This document shows positions 22,324-30,156 of a stretch of DNA of 43,908 bases, piece after piece; position 1 is the first letter of the stretch, and the number at the start of each line of letters is the position of its first letter. The DNA is from Deltaproteobacteria bacterium RIFCSPLOWO2_02_56_12. Lineage in GTDB: Bacteria > Desulfobacterota > Binatia > UBA9968. The notes beneath the pieces were generated by a model. That model was not told the DNA's origin. It did no database searches and was given only the letters and a program-made list of their open reading frames with translations. A program made the translations under genes and the position numbers. The DNA is taken from positions 1-43,908 of the forward strand of contig MGRY01000143.1 in NCBI GenBank assembly GCA_001799045.1, written 5' to 3'.

Positions 22324-22738
22324 GCGCCAACCCCCTGCGCTCGACAAAAAGAGTAGGGATAGAGATCTTGTGCGAGGCCAAACGAAACGCCTCTCGGGCT
22401 AAGTCTCCCTGCACCCCTTCCATTTCGAAGAGAATCCTCCCCGGCTTGATGACCGCCACCCACATCTCAGGGGCGCCCTTGCCTTTCCCCATTCTGGTTT
22501 CTGCCGGCTTCTTAGTTAAAGGCTTATCCGGGAAAACCCGTATCCAGACCTTGCCTCCCCGCTTCATGTAACGGGTCAAGGCAATTCGCGCAGCCTCAAT
22601 CTCCCGCGCGCTGAGCCAGCCCCGGCCTAGGGCCTTAAGTCCATAGTCGCCAAAGGCCAACGTGGATCCCCGATGGGCCATTCCGGCCCTTCGCCCCTTC
22701 TGTAGCTTGCGGTGTTTTACTTTTTTCGGTTCCAGCAT
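22313..22738 (-). CDS. rplP: Large ribosomal subunit protein L16
   Basis: L16 organises the A-site tRNA region of the 50S subunit. 141 residues: MLEPKKVKHRKLQKGRRAGMAHRGSTLAFGDYGLKAL, RVFPDKPLTKKPAETRMGKGKGAPEMWVAVIKPGRILFE. Complete and ordinary. A CCCTTGAAC-type direct repeat fills the 40-bp gap from rpsC. Confidence 0.98.
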   Translation of the reverse strand: MLEPKKVKHRKLQKGRRAGMAHRGSTLAFGDYGLKALGRGWLSAREIEAARIALTRYMKRGGKVWIRVFPDKPLTKKPAETRMGKGKGAPEMWVAVIKPGRILFEMEGVQGDLAREAFRLASHKISIPTLFVERRGLAHGA

Positions 22739-22776
22739 CCCTTAAACCCTTGAACTCTTTAACCCTTGAACTTTAT
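22739..22776. repeat. Word-repeat spacer, family D (CCCTTGAAC direct repeats), rpsC-rplP
   Basis: The sequence reads CTTAAACCCTTGAACTCTTT then AACCCTTGAACTTTATCA: two near-identical units of about 16 bp (AACCCTTGAACTCTTT and AACCCTTGAACTTTAT) in the same direction. Unlike the other spacers it is not a fold-back. Confidence 0.6.
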
Positions 22777-22778
22777 CA

Positions 22779-23441
22779 TTACGCTCCCAACATCGCCTTT
22801 TGCTGCTCTTCTTCCTCGGTTAAGACCTCGCCCCGAAAAATCCAGACCTTGACCCCGATGGCTCCGTAAGTCGTTCGGGATTCCGCAAAGCCGTAGCTGA
22901 TATCGGCCCTCAGGGTATGCAAGGGGACGCGGCCTTCCCGATACCACTCGGTTCGCGCAATTTCCGTCCCCCCCAATCTTCCCGCACACTGGATCTTGAT
23001 CCCCTGCGCCCCCATCCTCATCGCCCGGGAGACGCTCTCTTTCATGGCCCTGCGGAAAGCCACCCTCCGCTCCAACTGCAAGGCGACATTCTCACTCACA
23101 AGCTGCGCATCCAGATCCGGTCGGCGCACCTCAATGATATTGAGATAGGTCTCCCGATCCGTGAGCCGGGTGAGCTCCTCCTTGAGCTTCTCAATCTCGG
23201 CGCCCTTCTTACCGATCACAATTCCAGGACGGGCGGTATGGATGTTAATCTTTGCCTTGTTAGCGGCCCGTTCAATTTCAATCTTTGAAATCCCCGCATG
23301 GTAAAGACGGCTCTTTAAAAACTTCTTTATCTTGAAATCCTCATGGAGCAGATTCGCGTAGTCATGACCTGCGTACCATTTCGAGTCCCAAGACTCGATG
23401 ACCCCGACACGAAAGATCTTCGGATGCACCTTCTGACCCAT
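22779..23441 (-). CDS. rpsC: Small ribosomal subunit protein S3
   Basis: S3 helps unwind mRNA at the entry channel. 220 residues: MGQKVHPKIFRVGVIESWDSKWYAG, KH-domain core GIVIGKKGAEIEKLKEEL near 75-95, and the C-terminal domain with GIKIQCAGRLGGTEIARTEWYREGRVPLHTLRADISYG and IGVKVWIFRGEVL. 6 bp after rplV. Confidence 0.98.
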   Translation of the reverse strand: MGQKVHPKIFRVGVIESWDSKWYAGHDYANLLHEDFKIKKFLKSRLYHAGISKIEIERAANKAKINIHTARPGIVIGKKGAEIEKLKEELTRLTDRETYLNIIEVRRPDLDAQLVSENVALQLERRVAFRRAMKESVSRAMRMGAQGIKIQCAGRLGGTEIARTEWYREGRVPLHTLRADISYGFAESRTTYGAIGVKVWIFRGEVLTEEEEQQKAMLGA

Positions 23442-23447
23442 TAGGAC

Positions 23448-23783
23448 TTAACTCCTCTCATCGACCACCACGGTGATATGGCTCAGCCGCTTTCGGATGC
23501 GTGTGGCCCGACCCATGGCCCGAGGCATGAAGCGTTTCCACATGCCTCCCTCGTCCACCGTAACGCGCTTAACATAAAGCCTGTCCACATCCACGCTCTG
23601 AGTACCCTCGGCATTCGCCACCGCCGCTCTGAGCGCCTTGGTCACGAGCACCGCGGAGCGCTTAGGGACAAACTTAAGGATGTTGAGGGCCTCCTCAACC
23701 CCTTTGCCACGGATTTCATCCACAACTAGCCTTACCTTCCGGGGAGAGAGCCGAACAAATCTTGTGATAGCACGTGTCTCCAT
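23448..23783 (-). CDS. rplV: Large ribosomal subunit protein L22
   Basis: L22 lines the exit tunnel with its beta hairpin. 111 residues: ARFVR-like start (ITRFVRLSPRKVRLVVDEIRGKGVEEALNILKF) and the hairpin VTVDEGGMWKRFMPRAMGRATRIRKRLSHITVVV. A 93-bp TTTGCAA-type array separates it from rpsS. Confidence 0.98.
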   Translation of the reverse strand: METRAITRFVRLSPRKVRLVVDEIRGKGVEEALNILKFVPKRSAVLVTKALRAAVANAEGTQSVDVDRLYVKRVTVDEGGMWKRFMPRAMGRATRIRKRLSHITVVVDERS

Positions 23784-23796
23784 CGCTTCTAACCAA

Positions 23797-23873
23797 GGTA
23801 AATTTCAAATTGCAAAGTGCAAAATGAAAAATGATTTGGCAATATGAGATTTGCAATTTGCATTTTGCATTGA
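23797..23873. repeat. Word-repeat spacer, family C (TTTGCAA-like), rpsS-rplV
   Basis: The left half has TTTCAAATTGCAAAGTGCAA AATG words and the right half has TTTGCAATTTGCATTTTGCA, approximately its reverse complement, around a ~20-bp centre. It fills the 93-bp gap and can form a long imperfect hairpin. The same vocabulary recurs between rpsJ and fusA. Confidence 0.7.
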
Positions 23874-23876
23874 TCC

Positions 23877-24248
23877 TCAGGCACCTGCCTTTGGGGTAGC
23901 CGGCGTTTTAGGGGCAGCCGGAGCCGACCCTGGGGCAGCGCCCGGCACCGGGGCTCCGGCCGGAACCGTTGCCCTGGCCTCTCCCTTTCGATCTCCGGAA
24001 TGGACAAAAAAAGTCCGTGTCGGGGAAAACTCCCCGAGCTTGTGACCCACCATATTCTCCGTGACGAATACTGGAATAAACTTTCTCCCGTTGTGAACAG
24101 CGATCGTGTAGCCGACCATCTCCGGAGTGATCATAGAACGACGAGACCAAGTTTTCACGACGCGCTTTTCCCTAGTCTGGTTCAGCGTCTCGATCTTCCG
24201 CCTTAAGTGGTCGTCCACAAAAGGCCCCTTCTTGATTGAGCGTGCCAT
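23877..24248 (-). CDS. rpsS: Small ribosomal subunit protein S19 with Ala/Pro-rich tail
   Basis: S19 is in the 30S head. I use ATG 24248 (MARSIKKGPFVDDHLRRKIE; 123 residues); a TTG at 24257 would add three residues and overlap rplB. The core to about residue 92 is canonical (TWSRRSMITPEMVGYTIAVHNGRKFIPVFVTENMVGHKLGEFSPTRTF). Residues 93-123 are an unusual tail made almost only of Ala, Pro, Gly, Val, Thr, Ser and Lys; S19 is normally about 92 residues. The tail's role is unknown. Confidence 0.96.
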   Translation of the reverse strand: MARSIKKGPFVDDHLRRKIETLNQTREKRVVKTWSRRSMITPEMVGYTIAVHNGRKFIPVFVTENMVGHKLGEFSPTRTFFVHSGDRKGEARATVPAGAPVPGAAPGSAPAAPKTPATPKAGA

Positions 24249-24253
24249 CGGTA

Positions 24254-25075
24254 TCAAGCCTCTCTGCGTTTCACGATATACTTATCCGACGCCCGATTTT
24301 TCCTGGTTTTGTATCCTTTAGTCGGCTTCCCCCAAGGTGTCATCGGGTGGTTTCCCTTGGAACGACCTTCGCCCCCTCCGTGGGGATGATCCACGGGGTT
24401 CTTGGCCATTCCTCGAGTCACCGGCTTCCGCCCCAACCAACGCACCCTCCCGGCCTTCCCCTGGGAGATATTCCCCTGGTCAAGATTACCTACCTGCCCG
24501 ACAGTGGCGCGACACTCGGCAAGGACATTGCGCAGCTCCCCTGAGGGAAGTTTCAATAGCGCATAGTCTCCCTCCTTAGCCATCAACTGGGCTCCAGCAC
24601 CGGCGCTTCGGACCAACTGCCCTCCCTTACCAATCTTCAGCTCGACGTTGTGAATTATTGTTCCGACAGGAATAGCCCTTAAAGGGAGAGTATTCCCAGG
24701 TTTAATATCCACGTTATCTCCAGCAACCACACCATCCCCCACCTGCAACTGGTCCGGTGCAAGGATATATTTTCGTTCCCCGTCGGCATAGCAGAGCAGG
24801 GCGATGCGCGCGGATCGGTTCGGATCATACTCGATCGCCTCGACTTTCGCAGGGACACCCCTCTTGTCACGCTTAAAATCAATCAGCCGATATAACCGTT
24901 TGTGGCCGCCCCCGCGATGGTCGCTAGTAATCCTACCGGTATTGTTTCGGCCTCCGCTCCGTTTGAGAGGTCTCAGCAAACCGGCCTCCGGCTTCTTTTT
25001 CGTGACCTCTTCAAAAGTAAGCCCGGTACGAAAACGTATTCCAGGAGAGGTAGGATTATAATTTTTAATGGCCAT
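24254..25075 (-). CDS. rplB: Large ribosomal subunit protein L2
   Basis: L2 is a primary 23S-binding protein near the peptidyl-transferase centre. 273 residues with KRSGGRNNTGRITSDHRGGGHKRLYR near 38-63 and the C-terminal GVAMNPVDHPHGGGEGR-type segment (GMAKNPVDHPHGGGEGRSKG), whose His is conserved. Complete. 2 bp after rplW. Confidence 0.98.
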   Translation of the reverse strand: MAIKNYNPTSPGIRFRTGLTFEEVTKKKPEAGLLRPLKRSGGRNNTGRITSDHRGGGHKRLYRLIDFKRDKRGVPAKVEAIEYDPNRSARIALLCYADGERKYILAPDQLQVGDGVVAGDNVDIKPGNTLPLRAIPVGTIIHNVELKIGKGGQLVRSAGAGAQLMAKEGDYALLKLPSGELRNVLAECRATVGQVGNLDQGNISQGKAGRVRWLGRKPVTRGMAKNPVDHPHGGGEGRSKGNHPMTPWGKPTKGYKTRKNRASDKYIVKRREA

Positions 25076-25077
25076 TT

Positions 25078-25368
25078 TTACGCACCGCCAAAAAAGTCAA
25101 TTTTGTCGCCTTCCTTCAACGTCACATAGGCCTTTTTCCATTGCGGCAGACGACCAACATTTCTTCCCACCCGTCGCATCTTTCCCAGATAACGGATCAT
25201 TCTGACCTTGAGCACCTTCACCTTAAAAAGCGCCTCAACCGCCTTTTTGACCTCGATCTTATTGGCATCGGGTCGAACCTTAAACAGGACTTGATTGGTC
25301 TTCTCCGCCATCAGAGATCCCTTTTCGGTGATTAACGGGGCTCGGATGATCTCCTGATGCTCTCTCAT
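25078..25368 (-). CDS. rplW: Large ribosomal subunit protein L23
   Basis: L23 forms the exit-tunnel docking site for trigger factor and SRP. 96 residues: IIRAPLITEKGSLMAEKTNQVLFKVRPDANKIEVKKAVEALFKVKVLKVRM, with the usual VGRNVGR-type loop and KKAYVTLKEGDKIDFF end. Its ATG overlaps the rplD stop as ATGA. Confidence 0.98.
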   Translation of the reverse strand: MREHQEIIRAPLITEKGSLMAEKTNQVLFKVRPDANKIEVKKAVEALFKVKVLKVRMIRYLGKMRRVGRNVGRLPQWKKAYVTLKEGDKIDFFGGA

Positions 25369-25970
25369 GCCACCAACCTCTCTTCGAGGAGCTTCAGGGA
25401 CCCCTCAGTCAAAATCAAATGCTCGTAGCGCAGTAGATCATAAACATTAAGCCCTTCGGCCCGAAGTACCTTAACAGCGTGTAGATTCCGAGCCGAGCGC
25501 TCCACCTTTTCATCGGACTCAGGGATAACGATCAGGGCGTTTTTAACCTGCAGATCTTCGAGCATCTTGCGCATGAGTTTGGTTTTGGCCTCTGCCATTT
25601 CCAATTTTTCCAGGACAATGATCTTGCCATCACGATTCTTGAGACTCAGAGCTGAAAGCAGAGCCTCTCTGCGGGCCTTCTTAGGCAGGCGGTAAGAATA
25701 GTCTCTCGGCTGAGGGCCAAAGATAGTCCCGCCGCCAACCCAGAGAGGCGATCGAATGCTCCCGGCACGCGCCCTCCCGGTTCCCTTCTGCTTCCAGGGT
25801 TTCTTTCCACCTCCGCGCACGAACCCCTTCGTTTTTGTGGCCGCCGTCCCTGCTCGGCGATTGCTGAGTTGCATGGCAACAACCTGATGCAGCAGGTGAG
25901 GCCGAGTCTTGAGGCCGAAGATATCGTCTTTAAGCTGAGGATGAATCACCCGGACTTCCATTGTTTCCAT
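25365..25970 (-). CDS. rplD: Large ribosomal subunit protein L4
   Basis: L4 reaches into the exit tunnel and, in E. coli, represses the S10 operon. 201 residues, with RAGTAATKTKGFVRGGGKKPWKQKGTGRARAGSIRSPLWVGGGTIFGP (the tunnel loop) and the C-terminal helix region LNVYDLLRYEHLILTEGSLKLLEE. No S10 leader-like structure can be confirmed by eye. 2 bp after rplC. Confidence 0.98.
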   Translation of the reverse strand: METMEVRVIHPQLKDDIFGLKTRPHLLHQVVAMQLSNRRAGTAATKTKGFVRGGGKKPWKQKGTGRARAGSIRSPLWVGGGTIFGPQPRDYSYRLPKKARREALLSALSLKNRDGKIIVLEKLEMAEAKTKLMRKMLEDLQVKNALIVIPESDEKVERSARNLHAVKVLRAEGLNVYDLLRYEHLILTEGSLKLLEERLVA

Positions 25971-25972
25971 TG

Positions 25973-26611
25973 TTATTTATTCCCCTTTACTGCGCGCCGG
26001 ATTATGAGGATTCCGCGTTTGGCGCCGGGGATGGCGCCCTTAACGAGAATTAGATTTTCCTCGGGTCGAATTCCGACGACCTCAAGGTTTTGCACCGACA
26101 CCTTTTCGTTCCCCCAGTGGCCCGCCATCTTCTTTCCTTTGAAGACCCGGCCGGGGTAAGAGCGATTACCGATGGCGCCGCCATGGCGAAAATATTCATG
26201 CGTCCCGTGGGAAGCGGGGAACCCGCTAAAACTCCAACGTTTAATCACGCCGGCAAAACCTCGTCCCTTGCTCGTTCCACTGACATCAATCCGATCGCCC
26301 GCCTTGAAAATATCCGTTGCCTTGATCTCCTGCCCGACTTCGTATTGCCCCACGTCCTGTAAGCGGAATTCGCGCAAGACCTGGAAGGCCCCCTTGCCCG
26401 CCTTTACCATGTGGCCCTGCTCTGGCTTATTGACCCTCTGGTTCTTCTTGTTTCCGAAGCCAATCTGGACGGCACTGTAGCCGTCTCTTCCCGTTTCTTT
26501 TTTCTGCACCACTATACACGGACCGGTCCGGATCACCGTGACAGGGACCACGCTCCCATCGGCGCTGAAAACTTGCGTCATCCCGATCTTCTTACCTATA
26601 AGGCCTGTCAT
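25973..26611 (-). CDS. rplC: Large ribosomal subunit protein L3
   Basis: L3 starts 50S assembly near the A-site entry. 212 residues: MTGLIGKKIGMTQVFSADGSVVPVTVI, and the central loop GRGFAGVIKRWSFSGFPASHGTHEYFRHGGAIGNRSYPGRVFKGKKMAGHWGNE. Complete. Separated from rpsJ by a 97-bp word-repeat spacer. Confidence 0.98.
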   Translation of the reverse strand: MTGLIGKKIGMTQVFSADGSVVPVTVIRTGPCIVVQKKETGRDGYSAVQIGFGNKKNQRVNKPEQGHMVKAGKGAFQVLREFRLQDVGQYEVGQEIKATDIFKAGDRIDVSGTSKGRGFAGVIKRWSFSGFPASHGTHEYFRHGGAIGNRSYPGRVFKGKKMAGHWGNEKVSVQNLEVVGIRPEENLILVKGAIPGAKRGILIIRRAVKGNK

Positions 26612-26612
26612 A

Positions 26613-26708
26613 CTTAGCTACTAGTTCCTAGTTGTTCGTTATTAGTTGCTGATGGTTGGCGAACATTTTTTATCCAATAACCAGTAACAAATAACCAATA
26701 ACTAACTG
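26613..26708. repeat. Word-repeat spacer, family B (GTTATTAGTT/CCAATAACC-like), rplC-rpsJ
   Basis: The left half reads AGCTACTAGTTCCTAGTTG then TTCGTTATTAGTTGC; the right half reads CCAATAACCAGTAACAAATA ACCAATAACTAAC, roughly the reverse complement of the left. The 97-bp gap between two normally close genes is entirely this fold-back. Confidence 0.68.
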
Positions 26709-27017
26709 CTACTGTAGTTTTATCTCTACATCCACGCCCGCGGCCAGATCCAACTTTCCCAGGGCATCAATGGTCTGCTGGGTAGGTTCCAGGATATCCA
26801 GCAGCCGTTTATGGGTGCGTATTTCAAACTGCTCTCTGGATTTCTTATCCACATGGGGAGAGCGGTTAACCGTAAACCGTTCAATATGCGTCGGAAGCGG
26901 AATGGGTCCGGCCACTCTCCCGCCGGTCCGTTTTACGGTCTCAACAATCTCGCCCACCGACTGGTCCAGAACGCGGTGGTCGTAGGCTCTCAGTCGAATT
27001 CGGATTTTCTCGTTCAT
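26709..27017 (-). CDS. rpsJ: Small ribosomal subunit protein S10
   Basis: S10 is in the 30S head and also acts in NusB-dependent antitermination and coupling to NusG. I use ATG 27017 (MNEKIRIRLRAYDHRVLDQS), giving exactly the usual 102 residues with GAGAGGT directly upstream; an ATG at 27056 would read into the word-repeat spacer. PLPTHIERFTVNRSPHVDKKSREQFEIRTHKRLLDI is canonical. First gene of the S10 block. Confidence 0.97.
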   Translation of the reverse strand: MNEKIRIRLRAYDHRVLDQSVGEIVETVKRTGGRVAGPIPLPTHIERFTVNRSPHVDKKSREQFEIRTHKRLLDILEPTQQTIDALGKLDLAAGVDVEIKLQ

Positions 27018-27035
27018 ACCTCTCGCCTTCGGCGC

Positions 27036-27129
27036 ATTGCAAAATGAAAACTGCAAAGTTCAAAATGCAGAGTTTTTGGGCTTTTCTGCCATTTTAAATT
27101 TTTCAATTTGCACTCTGCATTTTGCATTT
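27036..27129. repeat. Word-repeat spacer, family C (TTTGCAA-like), rpsJ-fusA
   Basis: The left half has ATTGCAAAATGAAAACTGCA AAGTTCAAAATGCAG and the right half TTTCAATTTGCACTCTGCAT TTTGCATTTTT, nearly its reverse complement, around a C/T-rich centre. It occupies the 112-bp gap where many bacteria carry a tuf gene. Confidence 0.7.
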
Positions 27130-29211
27130 TTAAAGTCCAACCGCTTTGGCGCTGATCTCCTCGGAGATGGTAGCGGGCACCGGTTCATAATGCGAAAATT
27201 GCATGGTATAGGTGGCTCTGCCCTGGCTCATCGAGCGCAGATCCGTGGCATATCCAAACATCTCCGCCAGCGGAACGCGCGCCTCAATCACCTGAGCCGC
27301 AGGTCGGGAATCCATGCCAAGGACCTTCCCGCGCCGAGAACTGAGATCTCCGATGACCTCTCCCATGAACTCCTCCGGCACCACCACTTCCACGGCCATG
27401 ATGGGCTCCAACAGGACGGGGGCGGCCTTACTCACCGCATTCTTGAAAGCCAAAGAGCCGGCGATCTTAAAGGCGATCTCCGAGGAGTCCACGTCGTGGT
27501 AACTCCCATCCAGGAGCGTGACCTTGACATCCACTATAGGATAACCAGCCAACGCACCGCTCTCCGTCGCCTCGCGGACTCCTTTTTCCACTGCCGGTAT
27601 ATACTCACGCGGAATAGAGCCGCCCTTGATGGCGTCGACAAACTCAAAACCCTTTCCCGCAGGTTGGGGCTCCACCCGGAGTTCGACATGCCCGTATTGC
27701 CCGCGCCCACCGGTCTGACGAATGAACTTCCCCTCCTCTTCTACTGCCCTGCGGACGGTCTCTTTATAGGCGACTTGAGGCTTGCCGACGTTGGCCCCGA
27801 CATTGAACTCCCTGAGCAGACGGTCGACAATAATCTCCAGGTGGAGTTCTCCCATCCCGGATATGATGGTCTGTCCGGTCTCTTCATCGGTGCGGACCCT
27901 GAAGGAGGGATCCTCGGTAGTCAGTTTTTGCAACGAAAGGCCAAGCTTCTCCTGGTCGGCTTTGCTCTTCGGTTCAATGGCAATGGAAATAACGGGTTCA
28001 GGAAAATCGATAGATTCCAGAATAATCGGGTGGTTCTCATCGCAGAGCGTGTCGCCGGTGGTTGCGGTTCTCAACCCAACGGCGGCGGCAATGTCTCCTG
28101 CATAGACCTCCTTAATCTCCTCGCGTTTGTTCGCGTGCATCTTTAAGAGGCGACCTATCCTCTCCCTTTTCCCTTTGGTAGAGTGATAGACGCTGGAGCC
28201 GGAAAATAAGACGCCAGAGTAAACCCGGAAAAAGGTAAGCGTGCCGACGAATGGATCGGTCATGATTTTAAAGGCCAGCGCCGAAAACGGCGCTTCATCA
28301 CTCGCAGGCCGCTCCTCGTCTTTTTGCGAGGTCGGATGTTTGCCCCAAACCGAAGGAACATCCAAAGGAGAGGGGAGATAATCAACCACGGCATCGAGCA
28401 GGGGTTGGACTCCCTTGTTTTTAAAGGAGGCGCCGCACAGAATGGGGACTAATTTTAATTCGAGACCGGCCTTCCGGATAGCCTGGCGGAGTTCCGTTTC
28501 CGTGATCTCCCGCCCGTCGAGATACTTTTCCATGATGGACTCATCACAGTCGGCCGCAGCCTCCAGAAGCTTTTCCCGGTATTCTTCCGCCTGTCCGGCC
28601 AACTCGCTTGGAATCGGTTCGATGTGGTATTTGGCCCCAAGACTCTCCTCATCCCAAAGGATCGCCTTCATCTGTACCAGGTCAACGATTCCTTTGAAAT
28701 GCTCCTCTGCCCCGATAGGGAGCTGGAGCGGGATCGGCCGGGCCCCCAGACGATCGTGAATCATCCGCACCACACGGAAAAAGTCGGCTCCCATCCGGTC
28801 CATCTTGTTGACGAAGGCAATGCGGGGAACGTGGTATTTGTCTGCCTGACGCCAAACTGTTTCCGTCTGGGGCTCTACCCCTCCAACGGCACAGAAAACC
28901 GCGATGGCCCCGTCGAGCACCCGGAGCGACCGCTCGACCTCAATGGTAAAATCCACATGGCCAGGGGTATCGATGATATTGATCCGATAATCGCGCCACA
29001 GACAGGTGGTAGCCGCAGAAGTGATCGTTATCCCCCGCTCTTGCTCTTGGACCATCCAGTCCATCGTTGCGGTTCCCTCGTCCACTTCACCGATCTTATA
29101 GCTGACACCCGTATAGTAGAGAATCCTCTCAGTCGTCGTAGTCTTCCCCGCATCAATATGGGCCATGATGCCGATATTACGAGTCTTATCTAAAGAGACT
29201 GTCCTTGCCAT
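27130..29211 (-). CDS. fusA: Elongation factor G
   Basis: EF-G is the GTPase that drives translocation and, with RRF, ribosome recycling. 693 residues: P-loop AHIDAGKTT at 17-25, DTPGH at 81-85, NKMD at 135-138, then domains II-V including GMGELHLEIIVDRL and the domain IV GGRGQYGHVELRVEP segment. All complete. GAGG lies 5 bp before the ATG. A terminator-like hairpin lies between it and rpsG. No tuf follows. Confidence 0.98.
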   Translation of the reverse strand: MARTVSLDKTRNIGIMAHIDAGKTTTTERILYYTGVSYKIGEVDEGTATMDWMVQEQERGITITSAATTCLWRDYRINIIDTPGHVDFTIEVERSLRVLDGAIAVFCAVGGVEPQTETVWRQADKYHVPRIAFVNKMDRMGADFFRVVRMIHDRLGARPIPLQLPIGAEEHFKGIVDLVQMKAILWDEESLGAKYHIEPIPSELAGQAEEYREKLLEAAADCDESIMEKYLDGREITETELRQAIRKAGLELKLVPILCGASFKNKGVQPLLDAVVDYLPSPLDVPSVWGKHPTSQKDEERPASDEAPFSALAFKIMTDPFVGTLTFFRVYSGVLFSGSSVYHSTKGKRERIGRLLKMHANKREEIKEVYAGDIAAAVGLRTATTGDTLCDENHPIILESIDFPEPVISIAIEPKSKADQEKLGLSLQKLTTEDPSFRVRTDEETGQTIISGMGELHLEIIVDRLLREFNVGANVGKPQVAYKETVRRAVEEEGKFIRQTGGRGQYGHVELRVEPQPAGKGFEFVDAIKGGSIPREYIPAVEKGVREATESGALAGYPIVDVKVTLLDGSYHDVDSSEIAFKIAGSLAFKNAVSKAAPVLLEPIMAVEVVVPEEFMGEVIGDLSSRRGKVLGMDSRPAAQVIEARVPLAEMFGYATDLRSMSQGRATYTMQFSHYEPVPATISEEISAKAVGL

Positions 29212-29227
29212 TGATCCTCATCACAGG

Positions 29228-29257
29228 AAAAAAAGGAGGCGGTTCAACCGCCTCCTT
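29228..29257 (-). terminator. Intrinsic terminator between rpsG and fusA
   Basis: On the minus strand AAGGAGGCGG TTGAA CCGCCTCCTT forms a perfect 10-bp, GC-rich stem with a five-base loop, directly followed by seven T (A7 at 29228-29234 on the plus strand). It lies 26 bp past the rpsG stop and ends 16 bp before the fusA start, so it would end or attenuate rpoBC-rpsL-rpsG transcripts. The stem also contains GGAGG and its complement CCTCC. Confidence 0.8.
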
Positions 29258-29283
29258 GATCCCAATTGCATCCTCGAATTGCC

Positions 29284-29754
29284 CTACCAACGATAATGAG
29301 CAAAGGCCCTGTTTGCCTCTGCCATCCGATGGGTATCTTCCTTCTTTTTTATCGCCCCTCCGCGATTGTTTGCCGCATCGATCAATTCCCCGGCGAGTTT
29401 CTCCTCCATCGATTTTTCCCCCCTTTGCCGCGCCGACTGGATCAACCAGCGCATGCCGAGAGACGATCGTCTTTGCGGGCGAACCTCAACCGGAACCTGG
29501 TAGGTCGCGCCTCCCACCCGGCGAGAACGAACCTCAACTACGGGTCGGGCATTTTCGAGCGCCCGCTTGAAGACGGTCAGGGAATCCTCTTTGGCCTTTC
29601 CCGCGACGATATCCAGGGAACGATAAAGGATCTTTTCCGCCACGCTCTTTTTACCCTCGCCCATGATCGTATTGACAAACTTGGCCACCAGCTTATCCCC
29701 ATATTTCGGGTCTGGTAGAATTTCTCTTTTCTTGACTTCTCCCTTGCGCGGCAT
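29284..29754 (-). CDS. rpsG: Small ribosomal subunit protein S7
   Basis: S7 nucleates the 30S head and lines the E site. 156 residues: MPRKGEVKKREILPDPKYGDKLVAKFVNTIMGEGKKSVAEKI, then RRVGGATYQVPVEVRPQRR and RGGAIKKKEDTHRMAEANRAFAHYRW. 6 bp after rpsL. Followed by a hairpin terminator. Confidence 0.98.
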   Translation of the reverse strand: MPRKGEVKKREILPDPKYGDKLVAKFVNTIMGEGKKSVAEKILYRSLDIVAGKAKEDSLTVFKRALENARPVVEVRSRRVGGATYQVPVEVRPQRRSSLGMRWLIQSARQRGEKSMEEKLAGELIDAANNRGGAIKKKEDTHRMAEANRAFAHYRW

Positions 29755-29760
29755 GCTACC

Positions 29761-30132
29761 CTACTTGGGCTTCTTGGCCCCGTATTTGGAGCGGCTCTGG
29801 CGTCGTTCCTGCACCCCGATGGAATCCAACGTGCCGCGAATGATGTGATATCTTACCCCCGGCAGATCCTTGACCCTACCACCGCGAATCAGCACAACCG
29901 AGTGCTCTTGCAAGTTGTGTCCTACTCCGGGAATATAAGAGGTTACTTCAATGCCATTGGTAAGACGGACCCTCGCTACCTTGCGCAATGCCGAATTTGG
30001 TTTCTTTGGCGTTGAGGTATAGACCCGGGTACAGACCCCTCTTTTCTGGGGACATCCCTGCAGGGCCGGAGCAGTATTCTTCCGCCTTTGCTTCTCTCTA
30101 GTGATACGTATTAACTGACTGATAGTGGGCAT
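29761..30132 (-). CDS. rpsL: Small ribosomal subunit protein S12
   Basis: S12 monitors decoding in the A site. 123 residues with TPKKPNSALRKVARVRLTNG and GGRVKDLPGVRYH. The lysines whose changes give streptomycin resistance (K43 and K88 here) are unaltered, so this is a sensitive-type allele. No clear Shine-Dalgarno precedes the ATG; a small palindrome stands 10 bp upstream. 107 bp separate it from rpoC. Confidence 0.98.
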   Translation of the reverse strand: MPTISQLIRITREKQRRKNTAPALQGCPQKRGVCTRVYTSTPKKPNSALRKVARVRLTNGIEVTSYIPGVGHNLQEHSVVLIRGGRVKDLPGVRYHIIRGTLDSIGVQERRQSRSKYGAKKPK

Positions 30133-30142
30133 ACTTTACCAC

Positions 30143-30156
30143 GCACGAACTCGTGC
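30143..30156. repeat. 14-bp palindrome upstream of rpsL
   Basis: GCACGAACTCGTGC is symmetric except for its two central bases (6-bp arms). It lies 10 bp before the rpsL start codon in the 107-bp rpoC-rpsL gap. It could be a small mRNA hairpin or a protein site; no T-tract follows, so it is not a terminator. The remainder of the gap is A/T-rich with nothing else I can support. Confidence 0.4.

Noticed and set aside
14329..27129. CRISPR array as explanation for the spacer repeats
   Set aside because: The repeated words are 6-12 bp, degenerate, without regular unique spacers, and no cas genes are present.
27037..28146. A 369-codon plus-strand open frame opposite fusA
   Set aside because: It lies antisense to a perfectly conserved EF-G gene and its translation has no family motifs; it reflects the codon bias of fusA.
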